Shown in pieces: positions 46,944-55,845 of a DNA stretch of 64,000 nucleotides. The stretch is from assembly GCA_003586115.2 (NCBI GenBank), contig QVOM02000112.1:103739174-103803173 (forward strand), read 5' to 3'. The notes under the pieces were generated by a model. That model made no database searches, was not told the DNA's origin, and saw only the letters and a program-made list of their open reading frames with translations. Numbering within the stretch: the first letter of the stretch is position 1; every line of letters starts with the position of its first letter. The position numbers were made by a program, and so were the translations under genes. The DNA comes from Salvator merianae (taxonomy: Eukaryota > Chordata > Lepidosauria > Squamata > Teiidae).

Positions 46944-47222
46944 TTAGCTAGCATAGCTAGTGGTTAATGATGACAGAACTTGAAGCCCAACAATTTCTGG
47001 AGAATCACAAGCTCCCCCTCTCTGTTTTACCTGTGTTAACTTGTATGGCTTCCCCAAGGGAATCCTGGGAATTGTAGTTCGATGAGTGTCCTGCCTCAGC
47101 GCTCTCAGATCTTCGACCCTTCCAGAACTCGCCTGAAAGATGCCAATAAACATTAGATCTGCTCCCAGAGCCCGAACGTGATGGTTTTCCTGCAGAAAGT
47201 CAAGGAGACGAGAGAGCTTCAC
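46944..47222 (-). other. Unrecognised open frame next to a common reptilian repeat
   Basis: A 92-codon minus-strand frame starts KLSRLLDFLQENHHVRALGA and runs into the repeat text ACTACAATTCCCAGGATTC, which occurs widely in reptile genomes. The frame lacks an ATG and splice context and matches no family I know. Its position between FLT3 and CDX2 made me compare it with URAD; it does not resemble it. Most likely repeat-derived. Confidence 0.3.
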
Positions 47223-47890
47223 TCGCTTTAGCTTCTTCAGTGTCTATCGTAGATGGTTCCCATCGAAATCTTAGAATTGCATTATTTGACAGATTCCAGG
47301 TCCATTAAGCTTCTATTATATAGACCGTAATATTGATTGACCTCTTCTTCCCCCGTCCACTTGTTTGATCGCGATCACTGCTTTAGTCACTGCAGCTGGA
47401 GTGATCTGAATATCACAGGACAGGAGCGAAATATTTTACTCCACGTTTTGCCAGAAACTCATCTGCACTTAGGAAGGATAGAATGATGGAGAGGGGAAGG
47501 AAAGACAGATTAACCTGAAATTGATCACTCAAGCCCAGGAGAGAGGAAAGCAAAAAGCAGTACAGAACCCAAAATTGCTTTGGGAAGACTTTTGTGAACC
47601 TAGTTTTAGACCATTGATTAACGGATGATCCTTCTCATGAAAGCTTGTTTATGCTTTCCATTCATTAAACTATTTGCAACCTCTGGGGACCCTGTCCAGT
47701 CATAACATCTTCTAGGACAATATTCATGAAGAAATCCGAGTGATATTGGCTGAAAGCAAACTTTTCTACTCCAGAACTCTGCCTTCTCTTTATTTCCAGA
47801 GATAGCAAATACACCTCTAAAAAATAAATTACTACTAAAATTGCTCTTAACTGCAGCATTGCTCACTGTAGCACAAAACTGGAAACTTTT
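47223..47890. other. Intergenic, nothing recognised
   Basis: No recognised feature. Confidence 0.5.
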
Positions 47891-48019
47891 CCCTTTCTCC
47901 ACTAAGTCTTATTCCAGATTATACCCCAGCATTGGGGCATGCCATTCACAAGCTGGTGCAGACTACAGCAGGTACCTATTCCGGGATATAATCTGGAATA
48001 AAGCCCAGTGCAGAAAGAG
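47891..48019. mobile_element. Fold-back MITE, family P
   Basis: Left CCCTTTCTCCACTAAGTCTT and right AAGCCCAGTGCAGAAAGAG, with ATTCCAGATTATA..TATAATCTGGAAT pairing inside. It is somewhat shorter than the 3221 copy. Confidence 0.75.
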
Positions 48020-48189
48020 ACTATGTTAAAAGGCATGGTACCTGAAATTACAAGATCTCATAAGTCATAAATTTATTGCAGACCAAAATAAAATTATGCG
48101 AGACCAACTTTTATACTTTATATAAATGTTTAGAAAAATGGTAAAGAAGCACCTCTTTGCCCTGGCCTTTGGCTAAATAAGGAAACCAC

Positions 48190-48335
48190 TTTTCCTGCCC
48201 ATTTTCAGACACTGCTATTGTTCATTTAGTATGTTCTTTTAGTATGTTCTTTTTATATTGGTTTTTAATGTTGTAGTCTGCCCTGAGGCCTTCGGGTATA
48301 GGGCGGGATAAAAATGCAAATAAATACATAATAAA
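48190..48335 (+). mobile_element. LINE 3' tail
   Basis: TAGTCTGCCCTGAGGCC, then AGGGCGGGATAAAAATGCA and AATAAATACATAATAAATAA, is the typical reptilian L2/CR1-type 3' tail. Confidence 0.65.
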
Positions 48336-48483
48336 TAAACCTCTTCAAAATGTATTCATGTGTGTGTGAGAACCATTGAAAGATCATTATATGCCCCAAA
48401 AGCATATCTTAATGTTATGGGTAGATGACCATTAATTGCACAATGTTCAATAATTGTTGATATGTGGATTGCTTGCTCTTTTT

Positions 48484-48990
48484 ATTTTATATTTATATTT
48501 ATTTATTTATATTTCTATCCCGTCCTATTCCTGAAGGTCTCAGGCTGGACCACAATAAAATTGCTCTAACTACAGATAAACTAGATTAGCTAAAACAGTA
48601 ACAGTGTCTGCATGGAGAGGGGGTGCTGTTCCTTCAGCCAAAGGCCAGGGTAAAGAGGAGATCTTCATCATACAATGCATACAGTGAACACACAGTTAGG
48701 GTGCCTGACACACCTCAGAGAGAAGATTGTTCCACAGTCTGGGGGCAGTCACTGAGAAGGCCCTTTCACATGTCCTAACCCCCTTAACCTCTGGAAGGGG
48801 TGGCATCGCCAAAAGGGGCTCACTGACGGATCTTAGGGCTCTGGCAGGTCTGTATGGAAGAAGGCATTCCTTTAGATATTTAGAGCCAAGCTGTTTAGGT
48901 CCTTATAAGTTAACATTAACACCTTGAACTGGACTTGGTCACAAATAGGCAGTCCGTGTAGTTCTGTTAGGATGTAATGTGAGTCTGGCC
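48484..48990 (-). mobile_element. L2-like LINE 3' region
   Basis: It starts with the reversed tail (ATTTATTTATTTATATTTCT, ATCCCGTCC). Next come GGGGGCAGTCACTGAGAAGG, then CTGTATGGAAGAAGGCATTC, then 'CCTTATAAGTTAACATTAAC'. This is the best reference copy for the remnants at 4,740, 39,110 and 45,121. Confidence 0.7.
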
Positions 48991-48999
48991 AGGAGTGCC

Positions 49000-49376
49000 A
49001 GTTAGCAGTCCAGCTGTTGCATATCTTTCATTGTATGTTTTATTGTTCTGTGTTGTTTCATGATATTGTATTTGATGAAATATTTCAATAAACTTCAGAC
49101 AAAAAAGAAACGATTTGCAAGCCCTAACTTATTTCCTTCAGAGCAGCCCTACGGAAAACCCATGAAAGTAGCCCTGTGCAAGGTGGCATGGGATGGGTTC
49201 TGGCGTTCTGTTGGGCTCCAGTTTGCTTCACTTCAGCTGAGGGAGGATTTATTTTGATTAATTAATGAGTTCCAATGGAAGGGCTCAGAGCTGGTAGATC
49301 CCTGAAGCTGGTTGTCTGAGAGCAGAATGCACATGATGCACCAATAACACCATATTATTATTATCATCATTATCAT
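49000..49376. other. Intergenic, nothing recognised
   Basis: No recognised feature. Confidence 0.5.
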
Positions 49377-49565
49377 GAAGAAGAAGAAGAAGAAGAAGAA
49401 GAAGAAGAAGAAGAAGAAGAAGAAGAAGAAGAAGAAGAAGAAGAAGAAGAAGAAGAAGAAGAAGAAGAAGAAGAAGAAGAAGAAGAAGAAGAAGAAGAAG
49501 AAGAAGAAGAAGAAGAAGAAGAAGAAGAAGAAGAAGAAGAAGAAGAAGAAGAAGAAGAAGAAGAA
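49377..49565. repeat. Perfect (GAA)63 microsatellite
   Basis: The run is 189 bp of uninterrupted GAA, about 3.4 kb upstream of the CDX2 start codon. The long runs of Lys, Glu/Arg or Leu frames across it are artefacts of the repeat. A related impure purine tract follows at 49,696. Confidence 0.95.
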
Positions 49566-49689
49566 ATAACAACAGGTATGACAGACGTATTTGAACTGAT
49601 TTATGGAACTAAAATCTAAAAGTATGACTTATGTGTTTGAAGAGATTCTGACACCAAATCATTTATTATAACTAATCGTAATAGCAGTA

Positions 49690-49775
49690 GTAGTAAGAAA
49701 AAGAAGAAGCAGAAGCAGAAGCAGAAGAAGGAGGAGGAGAAGGAGGAGAAGGAGGAGAAGAAGGAGAAGAAGAAA
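49690..49775. repeat. Impure GAA/GAG/GCA purine tract
   Basis: AGTAGTAAGAAAAAGAAG, then AGCAGAAGC units, then GGAGGAGAAGGAGG. It could be a diverged neighbour of the (GAA)63 array. Confidence 0.85.
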
Positions 49776-52499
49776 TCTATCATCCAAATCTTTCTACAGC
49801 TGCCTTTCTCCCAGAGCAGAATTTTCAAAGCAGTTCATTAAGGAACAATACGTGTCTAACGATTTTTCAGCATTACAGAAAAAGGTATAAGCAGTAAGAA
49901 ATATTATGATTTTTACGCCACGGTTGATGCCAAAACAACAAACGATTAATTTTTCCTGACAACGGTGCCGGGCTCAAATGCTCACATTAATATTGTCAGT
50001 GTAAGTGCCTTCCCAGAACCTCTTGCAGCTTTCTGAGCGCTAGAACTTAATAGTCATAGCTTTGGCTATGCTCATGACACATAGTTAAGCATACAAAAGA
50101 GAGAAATGCGTAGATCTGTTGCTTTATTCTTGTTTCTCCTGAGTTTTTTCCATTGTGACACCTTGAAAGTCTGAGATCGCCGTTCTACACCCCTCTCCAG
50201 CAATCTTGTCTTCATTTGCTCATTTCACGCACATTCTTCCAAGCAAACAGCCGTAACATTTATATTTTAGAAGAACACAATATCTCTTCATCTGAGAATT
50301 AATAGCTTCGTTGGAAGACTCTGCGATTAGCCATGAAACTCATACCAGCAGTTCGAACTTTGTTCGCTTGATAGGGGCAAAAGCTTTCGTGGTGGAAGAA
50401 CTGAATTTCCTTATTCATAGTCCCGGAAAGCAGATGCCATTATAATTACGCTTTCGCTTGCCTGCAAATAAGGTCTTCTTCACGTAACGAACCTTCTTAC
50501 AGAACCTGGTGCTGGGTCCAGGGGGGAAAGGATTGCTTCTCTGTCCACTGAATTCAGAGAAACATGACTGCCTTTCTTTGGATTTATATGTCGCTTTGAG
50601 CTACAAAAGTTGGAAAGCGGAAGAGAGAGAGATCCGCTCCTAGCCCGCTCCTATTTTTAGCTTTGCAGACATGGGGGGGAACAGATCGTGCCCTTTGTAA
50701 TGATTTTTCTCCAGCTGGTCCTAAGCGCTTTTGACGTACAGGATCTCAGCTGCTGCTCAGACCAGGCAGAAGGGCTTAGGAAAGCGGGGGGGGGGGGCGG
50801 GGGCGCGCGGGGGGGGGGTTGTAGGAGTGTTTCTTTCGGCCAGGCTGTGATCATGGAAAAGGGGAAAGTTTCCAACGCGGGCAGTTTTATCTGTCTAAGT
50901 CAAAGACTTGGATGCTGTGTGTCAAAAGAGATGCAAATCTCCAGCGCCTTCTGCATTGTTCCCGGACCAAGGTGAAAAGTTAAAGGATAAAAGCAAAGAG
51001 TGAATCTGATTGGGGGGCGGCGGGGGGGGGGCGATCTCTGTCGCATCTTCAAAGGGCAACTTGTGTCTGCGTCGCGACAAACCAGGGACAAAGAAAATGC
51101 TCATATCAAAGTCACCTTTCCCTGTCTCCTTCACAGATGCACTTTCGGATCGGAGCAAAAAAACCATGCTCCAAGCAGCTTACACTGTTTAGGGAGTCAT
51201 CTCGCTCGGTTTTTTCCCCTTCAGATGTCTGTCTATCTATGCGTCTGGCTATGTGTCTCGCTTCTGGGTTTTTATTCCTGCCCACCTTCTTCTTCTTCTT
51301 CTTCTTTCTTTAAATAATTGGGGTTTTTTTAAAAAAAAGTAGAAAGGGAAAAGCCACCTTTATGGATAGACACGAGAATGGCAAAAAAAAACACAAAAAA
51401 AACACCAAGACATCCCGTGGCTTCGAAAGGTCGATTGCTGCTCCGGTTTCATTGGAAATCAATCGCGCGTTCGTGGTCCGCCTCAAAAGTCTGTCTATGC
51501 GCCTTCATTTAGAGGAAGAAAAAATTGTCTATATAAGTGCATCAGTGTCAGACGGAGCTATGAAATCCCCACCGGTAACTTGCTTGCCTTTTAAATATCG
51601 TTTTCGCTGATATTTCACGCTTTCCTTTTCCTCTGTCCCCTTAATCCGTCTGGCTCGAAATTAAGTCATTTTTAATAATTGCCCTGAAAAGCAAATACTT
51701 ACCTAAATAATAAATAAACAAAACACCCACTGTTTTCATAATCTTATGGACAGCTTCCCTGAAGAGGGGAGTCGATGGAATTAAGAGTCACAATGCCACA
51801 GCCTGGCAAAGAGTACATAAAGGTTTACCAAAAGACGCCCTCCTAGCACAATAAAAAGGATAAAGCCTGCGGTGAGCTTTATGTACAACCCGGGGCTTTC
51901 CAAATGGGTTCATATATTCGAAGTTCGATTAAGAAGAAAGCCCTTCTCGTCACACGGCAAAATCCTGAAGAAAATTAAGATAATTCTTTTACTTTCCGGC
52001 TTTCTTTTGGGGGCAGAGAGGTGGAGTGCCCGGGGGTGGGCTACTTTTGGCGCCTCCCTTCCTCCTTATCCGGTATGAAGCAGGCAATTGGATATTAATG
52101 AGTAAACGTCTTTTAAAAACGGGAGGGAATCCTCCTCACTCATCCCCCGCCCCCACCCGTTTCGAACCTATGCCAGTTGGAACTGGCCTGGAAGTCACTC
52201 CGGTCAGGTCTTCCCAGTTTCCCTATTTGGTGCCCTTCGGAGGCTCCGCGTTTGCTCTTTCTATTTCCTCCCATCCCCTCTGTAGATACTTACCACCACC
52301 CCCAGATACTGCCACATCAAAGCAAGGGTGCCCCCCCCCGCTTACTTTTAAAGGTGGCCCTTCCAGGCTGGGGCGCGTCCGTCCCTCCCTCCCCCCTCCC
52401 TCTTTTTCTTTCTCTTGCAAGCCCGTCGGACTGCAATGCTTTGAACCTACGACGGGAGGTTAAAGTGCACCAGGTTGCAATGGAAGGAGGAAGCTCTTA
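49776..52499 (+). promoter_or_regulatory. CDX2: CDX2 upstream flank with few recognisable repeats, two G-rich tracts and a CpG-rich 3' part
   Basis: Recognisable transposons disappear here. G-rich tracts lie at 50,786-50,818 (runs of 12, 5 and 10 G) and 51,012-51,031, both able in principle to form G-quadruplexes. From about 52,100 the DNA becomes GC- and CpG-rich towards the gene. No coding exon is seen. Regulatory function is inferred from position and repeat scarcity only. Confidence 0.4.
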
Positions 52500-52934
52500 A
52501 ACAATAAAAGCCTGAATAAGACGTCGCTGTGATCAGGTCACTGCCCTCGCCCTTATCTTTGTAAATGCAAATCTTCTTCGGGGGCTACTAGCAGCTCTAT
52601 TACCCTGGTGCCTTCCTCCCCTCCCCTCCCCACGTCACCTGCCTGCGGTGGGGGCCTGGCCAGGCCATTCCTAAGCCAGGCTTGTCAACACAGCGCTCAT
52701 CTCCCAAGCAGGCGCACCGGCGCGGCTGCTCCTCGGCCTATGGAGCCGCTTTCCTGAGGGGACGAGCAGCCGCCCCCTTCCACTTCTCTGTTTTCCCAGG
52801 AAGCAGCTACAGAGGGACGGTGGGAGGGGGGGCAACCGGTCCCTCCGCCCCCCCCCGCTACCCCCCTGGGGGAGACGCTCGCCGCCCCCCCTCTCAGCAG
52901 TGATGTGGAGGAGCGCTGGTCGCCTCTGGCCACC
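52500..52934 (+). promoter_or_regulatory. CDX2: CDX2 proximal promoter and 5' UTR region
   Basis: AACAATAAAAGCC at 52,500 is both TATA-like and a CDX-type site (TTTTATTG on the other strand). It is followed by CTTATCT (52,552-52,558, a GATA site) and the perfect octamer ATGCAAAT (52,565-52,572). The sequence then becomes very CpG-rich up to the start codon, as in a CpG-island 5' UTR. If the TATA-like box is used, the 5' UTR would be about 400 nt. Oct factor and CDX self-control of mammalian Cdx2 have been reported. The transcription start itself cannot be placed from sequence. Confidence 0.45.
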
Positions 52935-53511
52935 ATGTACGTGAGCTACCTGCTGGACAAAGAGGGCCCCCCCATGTACCCCGGCTCCGTGCGCCACGCG
53001 GGGGGACTCAACTTGGCGGCCGCCGCTGCTGCCGCCGCCGCCGCCGCTGCGCAGAACTTCGTGGGCGCCCCGCAGTACCCTGACTACAGCGCCTACCATG
53101 TGCCCGCCGGGATCGGGCTGGAGAACGCGGGCTCGCCGGGCTCGCCGTGGGCAGGAGCCTATGGGGCGCCCCTCCGCGACGACTGGAACGGCTACGGCCA
53201 GGCGGGCGTCCCCGGGACGGCGGCCGTCAATGCCGTGCACGCACCCACGGCGGCTGGCTTGTCTTACAGCCCGGCCGGGGATTACCACTCGCTCCCGCCG
53301 CACCCGCACCCGCACCCGCACGCCCACCATCACCCTCACCCCGCTGCGCAGGGGCCACCGCCGCCGCCACCGCCTCCCCCCTGCGGGGTCCCCCCTGCCG
53401 GGGGCCTGATGCAGCCACTCAACTCGCCGCCGGGCTCCGAGCAACTCTCCCCGAGCGGCGCGCGGAGGAATCTCTGCGACTGGATGAGGAAACCTGCGCC
53501 GGGGGGACCCG
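52935..53511 (+). CDS. CDX2: CDX2 coding exon 1 (caudal-type homeobox 2)
   Basis: The ATG at 52,935 sits in a good context (GCCACC) and opens with MYVSYLLDK, the invariant CDX N-terminus. An upstream in-frame ATG at 52,905 would add ten residues and is disfavoured. The exon encodes 192 residues plus one base, then a GTAAGC donor at 53,512. In order: [10 protein letters not shown] (17-27); 12 alanines (28-39); [23 protein letters not shown]; a His-Pro tract ([16 protein letters not shown]); nine prolines; then [17 protein letters not shown]. The WM of the PBX-contact hexapeptide-like motif is at 183-184. CDX2 is a nuclear transcription factor that specifies intestine, posterior axis and trophoblast in mammals. 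The FLT3 neighbour separates it from CDX1 and CDX4. The DNA-binding homeodomain is encoded by later exons, which are not in the window. The alanine run and the His-Pro tract are longer or placed differently than in mammals, as I recall them. Confidence 0.97.
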
Positions 53512-54010
53512 GTAAGCGCGCACGGGCCGGGAGGGTTTGGAGAGCCGAGGGCAGAGAGGGGCGCGGGGCGCCGGGTTGCCTGTGGCAGCGCCTCGAAGCG
53601 AGGAGGAAACACGCACACCCACACACACCAGCCCCGGGCTTCCCGCTTCCAGCCCTATGGAGAGCAGTGCTTCTTGGAGAAGCGCCCTCTGCACCAGCTC
53701 AGAGGCGCGCTTGTCCCTCCTGTTCTTTGGCAGCAGTAGGGAAAGGTCGGTCCATGACGAATCACAAGCCTGGTAGGATCTTATCGATGATCTCGAGGTG
53801 AAGCTGTCCGATCTGTCGATGGCAGGGAATGTAGAAGCGGATGTCGTCGCTCAGTTGGGATAGACTTCTTTAAACCATTCAGGTGTTTTGCCTTGCTTTT
53901 CTATTCCGCCTTCTTCCCTCTACTTCGGAGCCGAGAAGGAGTTCTCGGGGTTACCGGGTGGGCACCCGTCCATGCACAAGTTTGACAAGGGCTTCCTCCT
54001 CGCTTTCAGT

Positions 54011-54045
54011 GAGTTAGTGGCTTCGTACGCCGTCGCCACTAACTC
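54011..54045 (+). other. Perfect 11-bp hairpin just inside CDX2 intron 1
   Basis: GAGTTAGTGGC (54,011-54,021) and GCCACTAACTC (54,035-54,045) pair fully around a 13-nt loop containing GTACG. It lies 500 bp after exon 1 in CpG-containing DNA. It does not match the transposon families in this window. Function unknown; a chance fold cannot be excluded. Confidence 0.5.
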
Positions 54046-55108
54046 CTCGGAGGAATAGGATCACGGGTTTGGGTGTTGCTGTCAAGGTTTAAGCCGTGGG
54101 GGATGCAGCCCAGGGAGGTCGGAGTTTACAGATCTCAGTTATCCAGGAGTTTCGTGTGTGCGTGCGTGCGTGTTTGTAAGTGTGTTAATTCTGTGCCACA
54201 AATGCACCTTAAACACGGTCTGGATAGATGCAAACGCGTTTGTTTTAAATCCAAGATCTTTGTTTTAACTAGCTTATAAATTGGCTGTAAGGAGAAGATG
54301 AACCATTGGAAAGCAAACAAATTCGCTCTCCCGTTTGGTTAGGATCGGAGCGTATATGACTGCAAAAGTAAACACGGCTTCAGTCCACAAACCACAATCC
54401 ACAGATCTTGACGATTTGTCAAAGGCGCCCCCTTGAAATCTGCCACCAGGCTTTTCGCCGGGAGGAACCTTTCCTGACATAGTTCCCCCTGGAGCTATGT
54501 CAGAGCAGTGGGCGTTTTGCCCTTCATGTCAGTAAAACGTAAGTGGATCTCACCCTTAGCGAGATATTTTTTAAAAAGAAATCCATCTCTTCTGAATGAA
54601 CAGTAGGCCTCCAATTTTCTGCCCACTCCCTTGGAAGAACATTCCTTAGAAAACAGGAATGGATACTTGCTTCCAAGCGAAATGCCTTCAAGACTAGCCT
54701 TTGAATTTTCTCTTTGTGACTCCCACAATCAATACACAGACTGAATCTGGAGTAGCAGGTTGTAAACAGGAATGGTGGCCAAATTCTGTTTTCGATCTCG
54801 TTAATTCTGTCGGAATTGACCTCTTAGCGTGTCAGCGCTCAGTTTTAAAAAAAATTGCAATTGTCATTTGAAGCAGGTACCTTTATCTCCTAAGGCAGTA
54901 AAATGGAGCATATGAGCACTAAAAGTGCCAATCTAAACACATGCGTGCATATTTCTCTCGAAATCTGCCTCCTTGTAATTAATGGGATTTCCTTTTTCCT
55001 AGCAATTTCTTAACCTTCCAAGGTCAAGGAATATAAATCTAAGCAGTTTAGCTAAGCTGTCTTCCAAGAGCTTGGAACTGTCAGGCCATTTCCCCTTCCC
55101 ATATTTTC

Positions 55109-55330
55109 TTTTACCTGTGTTCACACTTAAATTCGAATCCAGATTCACTTCACCTTCAGAGTGAGAGGTCACATTAGCAAAGTGGCTAGTCATTTTTTTT
55201 CCACATTATCTAACCCCAAAGTGGATTTTCTGAGTTAGATTATGTCAAAAGAAGACAGCTTGTCACTTTGCTAATGTGTCCTCTCACCCTGAAAGTGGAC
55301 TGGAGTTGGGTTAAAAATTAAGTGTGAATT
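55109..55330. mobile_element. Fold-back MITE, family F (old copy)
   Basis: GTGTTCACACTTAAATTCGA at the left and TTAAAAATTAAGTGTGAA at the right are inverted. The body (CCTTCAGAGTGAGAGG, TTATCTAACCCC, GATTTTCTGAGTTAGAT, TCACTTTGCTAATGTG) matches 28931-29154. Confidence 0.8.
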
Positions 55331-55684
55331 AATTTTTATTTTGTTCATTAGCTATTGTATGGAATTTGTTGCCTACTGTTCGCAGCATTTCACCTATTAA
55401 AAAACTACCATTCTAGCTTGACAGACATGAATTACTGATACCAAAAGTTCAATGATTTTAGCCAACTTTGTTCCCAGCCAAGCATGGGTGTCCAACTAGT
55501 TTTCCAGACCAGAGATACCCGCTATCTCTTATCAACAGATCTTGCTGTGAAGACACCAGGAATACTGGATAAAAACAAACTGGGCTACCTTGCACTCCAG
55601 TACTCCCAGAAGATAATGAGGACAAATGCTGGAGACATTTGTCCCCCAGTTAAGTACACTGAACCCCAAATGCTGTAATCCTGA

Positions 55685-55845
55685 ACAAATAGTACGATCC
55701 TATGCATGTTTATTCAGATATAAGCATGACCCATCAAGGCTTACACTTTGGTAAATGTGTACAGGATTGAAACCTTCAGATAGACCAAGTCCTATTGAAG
55801 TCAGTGTACATATGCTTAGGATTTTATCTTAACTCTGCCTAGGAT
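55685..55845. repeat. Decayed common reptilian repeat
   Basis: GATCCTATGCATGTTTATTC, then GTCCTATTGAAGTCAGTG and ATGCTTAGGATTTTATC, resembles the widespread 'GGATTGCAGCC / CCATTGA' repeat of reptile genomes. Confidence 0.5.

Noticed and set aside
49285..49572. Poly-Leu, poly-Lys and poly-Glu/Arg open frames
   Set aside because: They are translation of the (GAA)63 microsatellite.
52905..52934. Upstream in-frame ATG adding [10 protein letters not shown] to CDX2
   Set aside because: All CDX proteins I know begin MYVSYLLDK. The ATG at 52,935 has the better Kozak context (GCCACC).
52671..53624. 317-codon minus-strand open frame
   Set aside because: It is antisense to CDX2 exon 1. Its Arg/Gly/Pro-rich text is the shadow of the GC-rich alanine and proline codons.
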